DNA of 64,000 nt from DASZQY01 sp035548515 (GTDB lineage: Bacteria; Pseudomonadota; Alphaproteobacteria; Rhizobiales; Kaistiaceae). Below the pieces are notes generated by a model, which saw only the letters and a program-made list of their open reading frames with translations, searched no databases and was not told the DNA's origin. Below are positions 1 through 8,476 of this stretch, one piece after another. Each line of letters starts with the position of its first letter. The first letter of the stretch is position 1. The stretch is from positions 62,001-126,000 of the forward strand of contig DASZSW010000018.1 in assembly GCA_035548515.1 (NCBI GenBank). The letters run 5' to 3'. A program made the position numbers and the translations under genes.

Positions 1-255
1 GAGGGCGGCGGGATGACGCCGGAGCGATGGGAAGACGGGCGCCGTGTCGTCGGGCTGGTGCTTACCACGGGCGGCGATCGCACCGCGGTTTGGGTGAACG
101 GCGGGGATGAGGTGCAGGGCTGGCTGCCTGCGCCGCGCGCCGAGAAGGCATGGCGGCTTGAGGCGAGTTCGGCTGAAGGAGATGCCGCTCCCGTGCCGGG
201 GGCGAAAAGCTTCGCGGTGCCCGCGCGCTCGGTGCTGGTGTTCGCGGAGGGCTAA
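1..255 (+). CDS. glgX: C-terminal end of glycogen debranching enzyme (GlgX-like), partial
   Basis: The frame is open from the first base of the window, so only the last 84 residues are present. They show the usual C-terminal beta-sandwich of bacterial GlgX/TreX enzymes: a MTPxxW start of the domain, a VWVNGGDEVQGWLP strand pair and a terminal PARSVLVF strand. GlgX removes limit-dextrin branches during glycogen breakdown in the cytoplasm. The catalytic GH13 barrel would lie to the left of the window. The family call rests on this short tail only; another GH13 enzyme with the same tail is possible. Confidence 0.6.
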   Translation, partial: EGGGMTPERWEDGRRVVGLVLTTGGDRTAVWVNGGDEVQGWLPAPRAEKAWRLEASSAEGDAAPVPGAKSFAVPARSVLVFAEG

Positions 256-287
256 CCTGCCCCCCCCCGCCCGCTCGTGGCGGGGAG

Positions 288-303
288 TGGCGCGCATCTT
301 GCT
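288..303 (+). promoter_or_regulatory. Candidate sigma-54 (-24/-12) promoter before the dioxygenase
   Basis: TGGCGCGCATCTTGCT matches the consensus TGGCACG-N4-TTGCA/T with one mismatch, and GG (289-290) and GC (301-302) are exactly 10 bases apart. The predicted start near 313 leaves a leader of only about 17 nt that begins at the ribosome binding site (GGCAGGAG, 313-320). That is very short and lowers confidence. The preceding 256-287 holds a run of nine C (260-268) and a GC-rich inverted repeat with no T-tract. Confidence 0.35.
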
Positions 304-329
304 CGGATTTCGGGCAGGAGACCCCATCC

Positions 330-1277
330 ATGACCACATCGCTGCCTGTCATCGACATGTCCGCCAAAGCCGCGACGCTGGCCGAGGAGATCGGCAAGGC
401 GGCGCGCGGCGTCGGATTCTTCTACGTCAGCGGCCACGGCGTCAGCCCGGCGCTGATGGCCGATGTTTTCGCGGAGTCGAAGCAGTTCTTCGCCCTGCCG
501 GTCGAAACCAAGGAACGCGTGTCTATCCGCAAGTCGCCGCACAACCGCGGCTACGTCGGCATGAAGGGCGAGAGCCTCGACCCGACCAAGGCGCCCGACC
601 TGAAGGAAGCTTATAACGTCGGGCTCGAATTGGCGGCGGATGATCCGCGCGTGGTGCGGGGCGAGCCGTTTCGGGGCGTCAACCTCTGGCCCGACGTGCC
701 GGGCTGGCGCGAGACGATGCTCACATATTTCGATGCGGTATGGAGCGTCGGGCGGCGGCTGCATGAAGGCATCGCGCGGGACATGCAGCTGCCGGCGGAC
801 TACTTCGAGGACAAGCTGGATTCGCCAATGGCGACCTTGCGCCTGTTGCACTATCCGCCGCAGCCGGCAGGCGCGGCGGCGGGCCAGATCGGCGCGGGCG
901 AGCACACCGACTATGGCGACATCACACTGCTGCTCACCGACGAGGTCGGCGGACTGGAGGTGAAGCGGCGCGACACTTCGGCAAAAGACGGGGGCTGGAT
1001 CGCGGCGCCGCACGTGCCCGGCGCGTTCATCTGCAACATCGGCGATTGCCTGATGCGGTGGACCAATGATGTCTATGTCTCGACGCCGCACCGCGTCGTG
1101 AACCGCGGCGGGCGGGAGCGCTATTCCGTGGCGTTCTTCCTTGACCCGAACCCGGATGCGACCGTGCAGTGCCTCCCTACATGCGTTTCGACCGAGCGGC
1201 CGGCGAAATATCCGCCGATCAGCGGGGCGGCGTATCTTCGCAGCCGGCTCGACGCCACTTATGGCAAGATGGGCTGA
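330..1277 (+). CDS. Isopenicillin N synthase-family 2-oxoglutarate/Fe(II) dioxygenase
   Basis: This 315-residue protein belongs to the non-haem iron, 2OG-dependent (IPNS/flavonol-type) oxygenases. It has an N-terminal DIOX_N part with GFFYVSGHGV near residue 30. The jelly-roll core carries the iron ligands HTD (in GEHTDYGD, about residues 191-193) and a distal His in STPHRVV, and the 2OG-binding RxS in RYSVAFF. The length is normal for the family and all three metal ligands are present. The start follows GGCAGGAG by about ten bases. Its TGA shares one base with the ATG of the GntR gene (TGATG), so the two are translationally coupled. The substrate is unknown; being next to a nitrogen-compound operon suggests an N-heterocycle or similar, but that is inference. 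Confidence 0.85.
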   Translation: MTTSLPVIDMSAKAATLAEEIGKAARGVGFFYVSGHGVSPALMADVFAESKQFFALPVETKERVSIRKSPHNRGYVGMKGESLDPTKAPDLKEAYNVGLELAADDPRVVRGEPFRGVNLWPDVPGWRETMLTYFDAVWSVGRRLHEGIARDMQLPADYFEDKLDSPMATLRLLHYPPQPAGAAAGQIGAGEHTDYGDITLLLTDEVGGLEVKRRDTSAKDGGWIAAPHVPGAFICNIGDCLMRWTNDVYVSTPHRVVNRGGRERYSVAFFLDPNPDATVQCLPTCVSTERPAKYPPISGAAYLRSRLDATYGKMG

Positions 1278-1996
1278 TGGCGAAACCGACAAAAGCACGG
1301 CTGATCCACCAGGCGATCGCGGACGATATCGTCCACGGGCGGCTGGCACCCGGGACCGCGCTCGACGAGACGGCGATCGCGGCGACGTTCGGCGTGTCGC
1401 GCACGCCGATCCGGGAGGCGTTGCGGCATCTTGAGGCCATCGGGCTGGTGGAGACGCGCGCGCCCAAGGGCGCGGTGGTCGCCGCGATGTCGGACCGGCA
1501 GCTCGATGAGATGTTCGCCGTGATGGCGGAGATCGAGGCGCTGTGCGCGCGCTGGTCGGCCGTTTCGATGACAGCGCACGAGCGGCGGCATCTGCTGACG
1601 CTGCAGGAAGAGAGCGAGCGGCTGGTCTCAGCCGGCAACCGCGAGGCCTACGTCGAGTTCAACAATCGCTTCCACGAGGCCCTCTATCGTGGCGCGCACA
1701 ATGCGTTTCTGGCGGAGCTGGCGGTGACCGTGCGTAAGCGGTGCGCGCCCTTCCGCCGGGCGCAGTTCGAAACGCTGGGGCGGCTGGCGAAATCGCATGC
1801 GGAGCATGGCGCGGTGGTGACGGCCGTGCAGCGCGGCGATGCCGAAGGCGCGGCGAAGGCGATGCGCTCGCACATCGCGGTCGTGCGCACGGCAGTCGAC
1901 GCCGTCGCGGGGCCGATGCTGCACTCGGGGACGGCAGGCGAAGGGCCGTCCGACACGCTCGCACCAGCGTTGGCCCAGCCTCGCGCCGCCCAATAG
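1277..1996 (+). CDS. GntR-family (FCD-type) transcriptional regulator
   Basis: This 239-residue regulator has an N-terminal winged helix (LIHQAIADDIVHGRLAPG, ATFGVSRTPIREALRHLEA recognition helix, residues about 8-70). An all-helical FCD ligand-binding domain follows, with the usual Asn/His metal-type positions (FNNRFHEALY near residue 130). I chose the ATG at 1277 because it overlaps the dioxygenase stop and puts the winged helix at the usual distance from the N-terminus; an upstream in-frame ATG would only add shadow sequence. It probably controls the dioxygenase and/or the importer operon that starts 270 bp downstream in response to a small acid or amide ligand. Confidence 0.88.
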   Translation: MAKPTKARLIHQAIADDIVHGRLAPGTALDETAIAATFGVSRTPIREALRHLEAIGLVETRAPKGAVVAAMSDRQLDEMFAVMAEIEALCARWSAVSMTAHERRHLLTLQEESERLVSAGNREAYVEFNNRFHEALYRGAHNAFLAELAVTVRKRCAPFRRAQFETLGRLAKSHAEHGAVVTAVQRGDAEGAAKAMRSHIAVVRTAVDAVAGPMLHSGTAGEGPSDTLAPALAQPRAAQ

Positions 1997-2015
1997 TTCA
2001 GCACAATTTCCCTCG

Positions 2016-2025
2016 TTGCATACAA
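2016..2025 (+). promoter_or_regulatory. Possible GntR/FCD operator
   Basis: TTGCATACAA, flanked by G and T, is an imperfect dyad of the TTGTATACAA type bound by many FCD regulators. It lies 20 bp after the stop of the GntR gene and about 165 bp upstream of the sigma-54-like element. This is weak evidence on its own. Confidence 0.25.
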
Positions 2026-2180
2026 TACCGCCACGCTGAGAAAGCGAGGGGAGCAGCGGTGTTGCCAGGCTCTTACGAGCAAGACAGCGCGTGGCGAGTT
2101 CGCGAATTCCCCTCTGCCGCTTTGTGAATCAACGCGTTACGTCGCAAGTCCGCACTTCGCTCGCTGCAGCGCAGCGCGAT

Positions 2181-2196
2181 TGGCACGGCGGTTGCG
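2181..2196 (+). promoter_or_regulatory. Sigma-54 (-24/-12) promoter for the BMP importer/biuret operon
   Basis: TGGCACGGCGGTTGCG fits TGGCACG-N4-TTGC with no mismatch in the conserved positions. GG (2182-2183) and GC (2194-2195) are separated by exactly 10 bases. The predicted start is near 2206, giving a leader of about 62 nt to the ATG at 2268. Sigma-54 promoters in this group often serve nitrogen-limitation genes via NtrC, which fits the encoded functions. I did not find a convincing NtrC box upstream. The rest of 1997-2267 shows nothing coding. Confidence 0.65.
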
Positions 2197-2267
2197 AGAG
2201 AGACGACAGAAGGCGGAGGCGGGCGCGTCCGCTTGGCAAGGGTCTCGTTCTCTCAGGGGGTTTCCAG

Positions 2268-3389
2268 ATGTCGCAGTTCATCATCAACCGGCGCCGGCTT
2301 CTCCAGGGCGGCGCTGCGCTCAGCGCCATGGGCGTCGCTGGCACGTTGCCGTTCCGGTCCGCACTCGCCGCCGACGGTCTCACCATCGGCATCGTCTACG
2401 TCGGTCCGCGTGACGATTTCGGATGGAACCAGGCGCACGCGGTCGCCGCCGAGGCGCTGAAGAGCGTGCCGGGCGTTACCGTCGTCGAGGAAGAAAACGT
2501 GCCGGAGACGGACGCCGTCTCCAAGACGATGGAATCGATGATCCAGCTCGACGGCGCGAAGCTGATCTTCGCGACGTCGTTCGGCTACTACTCGCCGTTC
2601 ATGGTGGACCTTGCCAAGAAATATCCCGACGTGCAGTTCCGCCACGCAGCACCGCTGTGGAACAAGGACAAAGACCCGACGAACGCCGGCAGCTACTTCG
2701 GCTATCTCGACCAGGGCCACTACATCAACGGCGTTGCCGGTGGCCTCTCGACCAAGTCGAACAAGATTGGCTTCGTCGCGGCCAAGCCGATTTCGTCGGT
2801 GCTCTCGAACATCAACTCGGTGATGCTCGGCGCCAAGAAGACGAACCCGAACGCGACTGTTCAGGTGATCTTCACCGGCGAGTGGTCGCTGCCGGTGCGC
2901 GAGGCGGAGGCCACCAACGCGCTGGTCGACGCCGGCTGCGATGTCATCACGTGCCACGTCGACTCGCCGAAGGTGGTGATCCAGACGGCGGAAAGCCGCG
3001 GCGTGAAGACGCTCGGCCACAACGCCTCGCAGGCGCCGCTGGCGCCGAAGGGCTTCATCACCGGGGCCGAGTACAAGTGGATCACGATCTACTCGCAGTA
3101 CGCGGACACGCTGTCGAAGGGCGGCACGCTGCCGAACTTCCTGACCGGCGGGTACGATCTCGACTTCGTGCAGAACACGCCATATGGCGCGGGCGCTACG
3201 CCCGAGGCGATCAAGGCCGCCGATGCGGCCAAGGCCGACCTAAAGGCGAAGAAGGCGTACTACGTCGGCCCGCTCAAGGACAACACCGGCAAGGAAGTCA
3301 TCGCCGCCGGTACCGAGCACGCGCCGTACGATCCATGGATCGACCAGATCAACTTCCTCGCCGAAGGCGTGGTCGGCTCGATCACCTAA
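2268..3389 (+). CDS. BMP-family ABC transporter substrate-binding protein
   Basis: This is a 373-residue periplasmic binding protein of the BMP/PnrA-like (Med/bmp) family, whose known members bind nucleosides or purine-like ligands. The N-terminus has a Tat-type signal (NRRRLLQGGAA, cleavage after SALAA near residue 34). The mature part opens with GLTIGIVYVGPRDDFGWNQ, typical of the family, with SFGYYSPF and DxxPK motifs further on. I chose the ATG at 2268 because it carries the signal peptide and follows a GGGGG Shine-Dalgarno-like stretch by seven bases; an upstream in-frame ATG has neither. It heads the operon and a hairpin follows it, as is common for abundantly made binding proteins. The ligand here may be a nitrogen-rich compound related to biuret or cyanurate (inference). 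Confidence 0.9.
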   Translation: MSQFIINRRRLLQGGAALSAMGVAGTLPFRSALAADGLTIGIVYVGPRDDFGWNQAHAVAAEALKSVPGVTVVEEENVPETDAVSKTMESMIQLDGAKLIFATSFGYYSPFMVDLAKKYPDVQFRHAAPLWNKDKDPTNAGSYFGYLDQGHYINGVAGGLSTKSNKIGFVAAKPISSVLSNINSVMLGAKKTNPNATVQVIFTGEWSLPVREAEATNALVDAGCDVITCHVDSPKVVIQTAESRGVKTLGHNASQAPLAPKGFITGAEYKWITIYSQYADTLSKGGTLPNFLTGGYDLDFVQNTPYGAGATPEAIKAADAAKADLKAKKAYYVGPLKDNTGKEVIAAGTEHAPYDPWIDQINFLAEGVVGSIT

Positions 3390-3398
3390 GCGAAACAT

Positions 3399-3436
3399 GC
3401 GGCGGCCCGACATGCGCTCCGGCCGCCGTTTCTTCC
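3399..3436 (+). terminator. Hairpin with short T-rich tail between binding protein and permease genes
   Basis: CGGCGGCC (3400-3407) pairs perfectly with GGCCGCCG (3421-3428) across a 13-nt loop and is followed by TTTCTTCC. It probably acts as a partial terminator or as a 3' stabiliser that lowers expression of the membrane genes relative to the binding protein. Confidence 0.5.
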
Positions 3437-3474
3437 TGACAACGGTGACCTACTAGCCGAGGCTCGCGGACAAC

Positions 3475-4590
3475 GTGGCAGTGTCCACCGACACCAAGAT
3501 GGCAATGGCCGCGCCCAGCGACGTCGGCGGCGACTGGACGCGGCGGATCGGCCGCTCGCTCGAGGCGGTGGTCATCCCGCTGATCGCCGTTCTGATTGCG
3601 GCGGCGCTTTTTTCGATCTTCCTTCTGATGCTCGGCAAGTCGCCGATCCAGTTTTTCGCGCTGCTCTGGCAGGGCGGCTTCGGCACTGCCTTCTCGTGGC
3701 AGAATACGCTCACCCGCGCAGCTCCCCTCATCTTCACGGCGCTCTGTGTCGCGGTGCCGGCGCGGCTCGGCATGGTCATCATCGGCGGCGAGGGCGCGCT
3801 GGTGCTGGGCGGCTTCTGCGCCGCAGCGATCGCCATTCCGTTCATCGGCTGGGGCTCACCGTTCCTCGTCATGCCGCTGATGCTGATTGCGGCGGCGCTT
3901 GCCGGCGCGGTGTGGATCGGTTTCGTCGGGGTGCTGCGCCATTACCGCGGCGTCAACGAAACGATCGCCTCGCTGCTGCTCTACTACATCGCCGTCGCGA
4001 TCATGAATTTCTTCGTCGAGGGCGCATTGCGCGACCCTGCGAACCCAAACAAGCCGTCGACCAAGACCATCGGCGACTCGCTGATGGTCGGCGACATTCC
4101 CGGTATCGGCGTGCACTGGGGGCTGGCTGTCGGCGTCGGGCTGGCAGTAGCGCTGTGGGTGCTCATGAACAGAACCAAATTCGGTTTCGCCGCGCGGATC
4201 ACCGGCGGCAACGTGCGCGCCGCTCGCGCGCAAGGGCTGCCCGTCGGCAGGCTGATCGTCACGTCGTGCGCCATCGCGGGGGCTTCGGCGGGCTTGGCCG
4301 GCTACTTCGAGGTGGCCGCGATCCAGGGCAAAGCGAACGCCTCGATCGCGGCGGGCTACGGCTTCACCGGCATCCTGGTGGCGTTCCTCGCCAAGCAGAA
4401 CCCGCTGGCGATCATTCCCGTTTCCATCTTCCTCGGCGGCATCGCGGCGGCGGGTGGCCTGATCCAGCGGCGCATGGGCATGCCGGACGCCACGGTGTCG
4501 GTGCTGATGGGACTGATGTTCGTGGTGCTGCTGGTCTCCGACACGCTGCAGGGCAAGCTCGGCCTCACCGGAAAGGCAGGCGGGCGATGA
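3475..4590 (+). CDS. ABC transporter permease (BMP-type, BPD_transp_2)
   Basis: This 371-residue integral membrane protein starts with GTG. It has a hydrophobic helix after a short cytoplasmic tail (VVIPLIAVLIAAALFSIFLL) and the family motif GEGALVLGGF near residue 105. Further on come the ETIASLLLYYIAV segment and the GKANASIAAGYGFTGILVAFLA segment. This family (YufP/NupP/RnsC-like) forms the translocation pore of nucleoside-type importers. The last four bases overlap the next permease (ATGA), which indicates a heterodimeric pore made in equal amounts. Confidence 0.9.
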   Translation: MAVSTDTKMAMAAPSDVGGDWTRRIGRSLEAVVIPLIAVLIAAALFSIFLLMLGKSPIQFFALLWQGGFGTAFSWQNTLTRAAPLIFTALCVAVPARLGMVIIGGEGALVLGGFCAAAIAIPFIGWGSPFLVMPLMLIAAALAGAVWIGFVGVLRHYRGVNETIASLLLYYIAVAIMNFFVEGALRDPANPNKPSTKTIGDSLMVGDIPGIGVHWGLAVGVGLAVALWVLMNRTKFGFAARITGGNVRAARAQGLPVGRLIVTSCAIAGASAGLAGYFEVAAIQGKANASIAAGYGFTGILVAFLAKQNPLAIIPVSIFLGGIAAAGGLIQRRMGMPDATVSVLMGLMFVVLLVSDTLQGKLGLTGKAGGR

Positions 4591-5507
4591 ACGAGAGTGG
4601 GCTCTCCGTCGTCCTGCTGGCGATGTTCGCAGGCGCGATCCGCGTCTCGACGCCGTTCCTGTTCGTCAGCCTCGGCGAGTGCCTGACGGAGAAATCGGGG
4701 CGCATCAACCTCGGGCTGGAGGGTACGCTCGTCTTTGGCGCGATGACCGGCTACGCAATCTCGTACACGACCGGATCGCCGTGGCTCGGCGTGCTCGCTG
4801 CCGGTCTTGCCGGTTCGCTGTTCGGCGCGATCCACGGCTACATCTGCAAGCTGCCGAAGGTGAACGACATCGCCATCGGCATCGCGCTGATGCTGTTCGG
4901 CACCGGGCTGGCGTTTTTCCTCGGCAAGCCGTTCATCCAGCCCAAGGCGCCGCGGCTGCCGTCGCTGCAACTCGGCTGGTGGTCGGACAATCCGTCAGTG
5001 CAGTCGGCACTGCAGATCAATCCGCTGTTCTTCGTCGGCGTCGCGTTGGCATTCCTGCTGTGGTGGGCGTTCCGCAACACCAAGTGGGGGCTGATCGTGC
5101 GCATGACCGGCGATTCCGCGCCCGCCGCGCTGGCCATGGGCTATTCGGTCAACTGGGTGCGCTTCATCGCGACGACGATCGGCGGCTTCTCGGCGGGCGT
5201 CGGCGGCGCATTCCTGTCGCTCTATTACCCGGGCGCGTGGAACGAGGGGTTGTCGTCCGGCCAGGGCCTGATGGCGGTGGCGCTCGTCATCTTCGCGCGA
5301 TGGAATCCGCTCGCCTGCTTCGGCGCGGCGCTGCTGTTCGGTGCCGCGGGCGCACTGGGGCCGGCGCTGCAGTCGGTCGGCATCACGCAGGGCTACTACT
5401 TCTTCAACGCGGCGCCGTACATGCTGACGCTGCTCATCATGATCGTCTCCACCTCGCCGAAGCGGTCGCTGAAGGGCGCGCCGGCGGAACTGTCGATCAC
5501 CAAGTGA
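4587..5507 (+). CDS. ABC transporter permease (BMP-type, second subunit)
   Basis: This 306-residue membrane protein is of the YufQ/NupQ/RnsD type, shorter than its partner as usual. It shows STPFLFVSLGECLTEKSGRI and NLGLEGTLVFGAMTGY near the N-terminus, the family signature for a small loop and helix 2, and several further hydrophobic helices. It starts in the ATGA overlap with the preceding permease and probably pairs with it and with the double ATPase encoded at 6255-7799. Confidence 0.9.
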   Translation: MNESGLSVVLLAMFAGAIRVSTPFLFVSLGECLTEKSGRINLGLEGTLVFGAMTGYAISYTTGSPWLGVLAAGLAGSLFGAIHGYICKLPKVNDIAIGIALMLFGTGLAFFLGKPFIQPKAPRLPSLQLGWWSDNPSVQSALQINPLFFVGVALAFLLWWAFRNTKWGLIVRMTGDSAPAALAMGYSVNWVRFIATTIGGFSAGVGGAFLSLYYPGAWNEGLSSGQGLMAVALVIFARWNPLACFGAALLFGAAGALGPALQSVGITQGYYFFNAAPYMLTLLIMIVSTSPKRSLKGAPAELSITK

Positions 5508-5514
5508 GGCGCGC

Positions 5515-6258
5515 GTGGTAGCCAAATCCGCCACCCTGCCGACGATGGACGAACGCATCGCTGCGGCGATGGTGCCTGGCGGCCGCACGATCGCGGCCGA
5601 TCCGTATCCGTGGCCGTTCGACGGCGATTTTCGCGTCGGCAACACGGCGCTGATCGTGATCGACATGCAGGTCGATTTCTGCGCGCCGGGGGGCTACGTG
5701 GACTCGATGGGCTACGACATCTCGCTGACGCGGCAGCCGATCGCGCCGATCCAGCGCGTGCTGACCGCGATGCGCGCCAAGGGCTACAGAATCATTCACA
5801 CGCGCGAGGGCCACAAGCCGGACCTCTCCGACCTGCCGGCGAACAAGCGGTGGCGATCGCAGCGGATCGGCGCGGGCATTGGCGACCAGGGGCCGTGCGG
5901 GCGCATCCTGGTGCGCGGCGAGCCGGGGTGGGAAATCATCCCGGAGCTGCAGCCCATCGCCGGTGAGATCATCATCGACAAACCGGGCAAGGGCTCGTTC
6001 GTCGCCACCGACCTGGAACTGGTGCTGAAGAACGCCGGCATCCGCAACATCATCCTCACGGGGGTCACTACGGACGTCTGCGTGCACACGACGATGCGCG
6101 ACGCAAACGACCTCGGTTACGAGTGCCTGCTGCTGGAGGATTGCTGCGCCGCGACGGACGTCGGCAATCACCTCGCGGCGATCAAGATGATCAAGATGCA
6201 GGGCGGCGTGTTCGGCGCGGTTGCGACGTCGGCGCAACTGATCGAGGCTTTGCCATGA
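5515..6258 (+). CDS. biuH: Biuret amidohydrolase-like cysteine hydrolase (isochorismatase fold)
   Basis: This 247-residue protein has the catalytic Asp (VIDMQVDFC, about residue 50), Lys (IIDKPGKGSF) and nucleophilic Cys (TTDVCVHTTMRDAND) of the isochorismatase-like hydrolases. From memory, long stretches match the rhizobial biuret hydrolase BiuH closely (for example DPYPWP, REGHxPDL, LPANKRWRSQRIGAG, GYECLLLEDCC). BiuH splits biuret to allophanate and ammonia in the cytoplasm. Translation starts at GTG just after the permease gene, and the end overlaps the ATPase ATG (ATGA). The allophanate hydrolase gene nearby supports the assignment. An N-carbamoyl or ureidoacrylate-type substrate remains possible. 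Confidence 0.78.
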   Translation: MVAKSATLPTMDERIAAAMVPGGRTIAADPYPWPFDGDFRVGNTALIVIDMQVDFCAPGGYVDSMGYDISLTRQPIAPIQRVLTAMRAKGYRIIHTREGHKPDLSDLPANKRWRSQRIGAGIGDQGPCGRILVRGEPGWEIIPELQPIAGEIIIDKPGKGSFVATDLELVLKNAGIRNIILTGVTTDVCVHTTMRDANDLGYECLLLEDCCAATDVGNHLAAIKMIKMQGGVFGAVATSAQLIEALP

Positions 6259-7799
6259 GCGCGGCCCACGACGTGGCGCAAGTGCCGAGGCGCGCGATCG
6301 GCCTCGAAACGGTCGGCATGACCAAGATTTTTGCCTCGCTCACCGCGCTCGACGACGTGTCGATCAAGGTGAAGCCGGGGACGCTGCATGCGCTGCTCGG
6401 CGAGAACGGCGCCGGCAAGTCGACGCTCGTGAAGTGCATCATGGGCTTCTACCAACCGACGCGCGGCTCGGTGCTGGTCAACGGGCAGGAGACGGAAATC
6501 CGCAATCCCCGCGATGCGCATGCGCACGGGATCGGAATGGTCTACCAGCACTTCACGCTGGTGCCGTCGCTGACGGCGGCGGAGAATCTCGTCATCAGCC
6601 GGGCCGATCCTCCGGCGATCATCGACTGGCGGAAGGAGAAGCGCGACCTCGAAGCGTTCCTCGACCGGATGCCGTTCAAGGTACCCCTGGATGTGCCGGT
6701 GTCAGGACTGGCAGCGGGAGAGAAGCAGAAGCTGGAGATATTGAAGCAGCTTTATCTCGACCAGCATTTCCTGATCCTCGACGAGCCAACGTCCGTGCTG
6801 ACACCCGGCGAGGCAGACGAGGTGCTGGGCCTGCTGCGCGGCATGACGCAGGCCGGCGACCTCACCATTCTCATGATCACACACAAGTTCCGCGAAGTGA
6901 CGGCGTTCGCGGACGAATTCAGCGTCCTGCGGCACGGCAAGCTCACCGGCGGCGGCGCGGTCGGCTCGACCGGCGTCGACGAGATGAGCCGCATGATGAT
7001 CGGCGAGACCAAGATCCGCGAGAGGGCAGCGCGCAAGGCGATGCCGGCGCCGCAGATGCTGGCGTTCGAGATGGCCGCCATCTTCGCCGACGACGATCAA
7101 GGTCTTCCGGCGGTCGAGGAGGTCAATCTCAAGGTGCACGAGGGCGAAATCCTCGGCATCGCCGGCGTTTCAGGCAACGGCCAATCCGAACTGATCGAAG
7201 TTCTATCCGGACAGCGGGAGCCGACGAGCGGGCGCATCTTTGTGGACGGACAACCGTTCGAGCCGGTGCGCGACCACATGGACAAGTTCAAGGTGTTCTC
7301 GCTGCAGGAAGAACCGCTCAGGAACGCGGCTGTGCCGCGCATGACGGTGGCGGAGAACATCTCGTTCCGCACCTTCGACAAGCCACCGATCACGTCTCTG
7401 GGCTGGTGGTTGTCGCCCGGGCCGATGCGGGAGCGGGCACGCGAGCTGATCACCGCCTATCGCGTGAAGACGCCGTCCACGGAAGAATTCATGGAGAATC
7501 TGTCGGGCGGCAACGTGCAGCGCGCCGTGCTGGCACGCGAGCTGTCTTCGCCCGTCGAGGTGCTGGTCGTAGCTAATCCGTGCTTTGGTCTCGACTTCGC
7601 GTCGGTAGCGGAGATTCGCGCGCAGATCATGGAGCAACGCAATCGCGGCGCGGCGGTGCTACTGGTGTCGGAGGATCTGGACGAGATACTGGAGCTCGCC
7701 GACCGCATTGCCGTGATGTCGGGCGGGCGGATCGACTACATCGTGCCCGCTGCGGATGCTGACCGCACGTCCATCGGCCGCGCGATGGCGGGGCACTGA
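6255..7799 (+). CDS. ABC transporter ATP-binding protein, two nucleotide-binding domains (BMP/sugar type)
   Basis: This 514-residue protein has two fused ABC domains. The first has Walker A GENGAGKST (about residue 50), Q-loop YQHF, a signature close to LAAGEKQKLE and Walker B FLILDEPTSVL. The second has a degenerate Walker A (GVSGNGQSE), signature LSGGNVQRAVLARE and a Walker B region ending VVANPCFGLDF, which lacks the usual catalytic Glu, as is common in the second half of this family (NupO/YufO/RbsA-like). It energises import with the permeases at 3475-5507. It sits between two hydrolase genes and overlaps both by 1-4 bases, so transport and catabolism are made together. Confidence 0.92.
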   Translation: MSAAHDVAQVPRRAIGLETVGMTKIFASLTALDDVSIKVKPGTLHALLGENGAGKSTLVKCIMGFYQPTRGSVLVNGQETEIRNPRDAHAHGIGMVYQHFTLVPSLTAAENLVISRADPPAIIDWRKEKRDLEAFLDRMPFKVPLDVPVSGLAAGEKQKLEILKQLYLDQHFLILDEPTSVLTPGEADEVLGLLRGMTQAGDLTILMITHKFREVTAFADEFSVLRHGKLTGGGAVGSTGVDEMSRMMIGETKIRERAARKAMPAPQMLAFEMAAIFADDDQGLPAVEEVNLKVHEGEILGIAGVSGNGQSELIEVLSGQREPTSGRIFVDGQPFEPVRDHMDKFKVFSLQEEPLRNAAVPRMTVAENISFRTFDKPPITSLGWWLSPGPMRERARELITAYRVKTPSTEEFMENLSGGNVQRAVLARELSSPVEVLVVANPCFGLDFASVAEIRAQIMEQRNRGAAVLLVSEDLDEILELADRIAVMSGGRIDYIVPAADADRTSIGRAMAGH

Positions 7800-8476
7800 T
7801 GCTGACGGTCGCCGCCAAGCCATTCGCGTACAGCTTCCCGCCCAGCCAGGTGGCGCTGATCGTCATCGACATGCAGCGCGATTTCGTCGAACCGGGCGGG
7901 TTCGGCGCGACGCTCGGCAACGACGTGACGCGGCTGCAGGCGATCATCCCGACCGTCGGGCGCCTCATCCGGCTGTTTCGCAATGCGGGCTGGCCGGTGA
8001 TCCATACGCGCGAGGGACACAAGGCGGACCTGTCGGATTGCCCGCCGGCCAAGCGGCTGAGGGGCAATCCGTCGCTCCGCATCGGCGACAAGGGGCCGAT
8101 GGGGCGCATCCTGATCCACGGCGAGCCGGGCCACGGGATCGTGGCGGACCTAGCGGCGCTGCCGGGCGAACTGGTGATCGACAAGCCGGGCAAAGGGTCG
8201 TTCTACGCGACCGGGCTGGGCGATACGCTGAAAGCTCGGCGGATCACGCATCTCGTCGTCGCCGGCGTGACGACGGAGGTATGCGTGCAGACGACGATGC
8301 GCGAGGCCAACGACCGCGGCTACGAGTGCCTGCTGATCGAGGACGCGACGGAGTCTTATTTCCCCGAGTTCAAGGCGGCCACGCTCGCCATGATCACCGC
8401 GCAGGGCGGCATCGTCGGTTGCACCGCGCCGCTCTCGGCGCTGGAGGCGGCGGTCGCCGGGGCGGCGGCCGCGTGA
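7799..8476 (+). CDS. Second isochorismatase-family cysteine hydrolase
   Basis: This 225-residue amidase-like hydrolase has the complete triad: Asp in VIVIDMQRDF, Lys in VIDKPGKGSF and Cys in TTEVCVQTTMREAND. It is related to the BiuH-like protein encoded two genes upstream (REGHKADLSD, GRILIHGEPGH, GYECLLIED), but its divergent substrate-pocket segments and different C-terminus argue for a different amide. It overlaps the ATPase stop by one base (TGATG) and the atzG-like GTG by four. Possible substrates are ureido or carbamoyl compounds, or a second biuret-like amide; the sequence does not decide. Confidence 0.8.
   Translation: MLTVAAKPFAYSFPPSQVALIVIDMQRDFVEPGGFGATLGNDVTRLQAIIPTVGRLIRLFRNAGWPVIHTREGHKADLSDCPPAKRLRGNPSLRIGDKGPMGRILIHGEPGHGIVADLAALPGELVIDKPGKGSFYATGLGDTLKARRITHLVVAGVTTEVCVQTTMREANDRGYECLLIEDATESYFPEFKAATLAMITAQGGIVGCTAPLSALEAAVAGAAAA

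Noticed and set aside
260..268. Run of nine C as a phase-variable tract
   Set aside because: It is intergenic, not in a coding frame, and not placed between promoter elements in a way that would switch expression; such runs occur by chance in GC-rich DNA.
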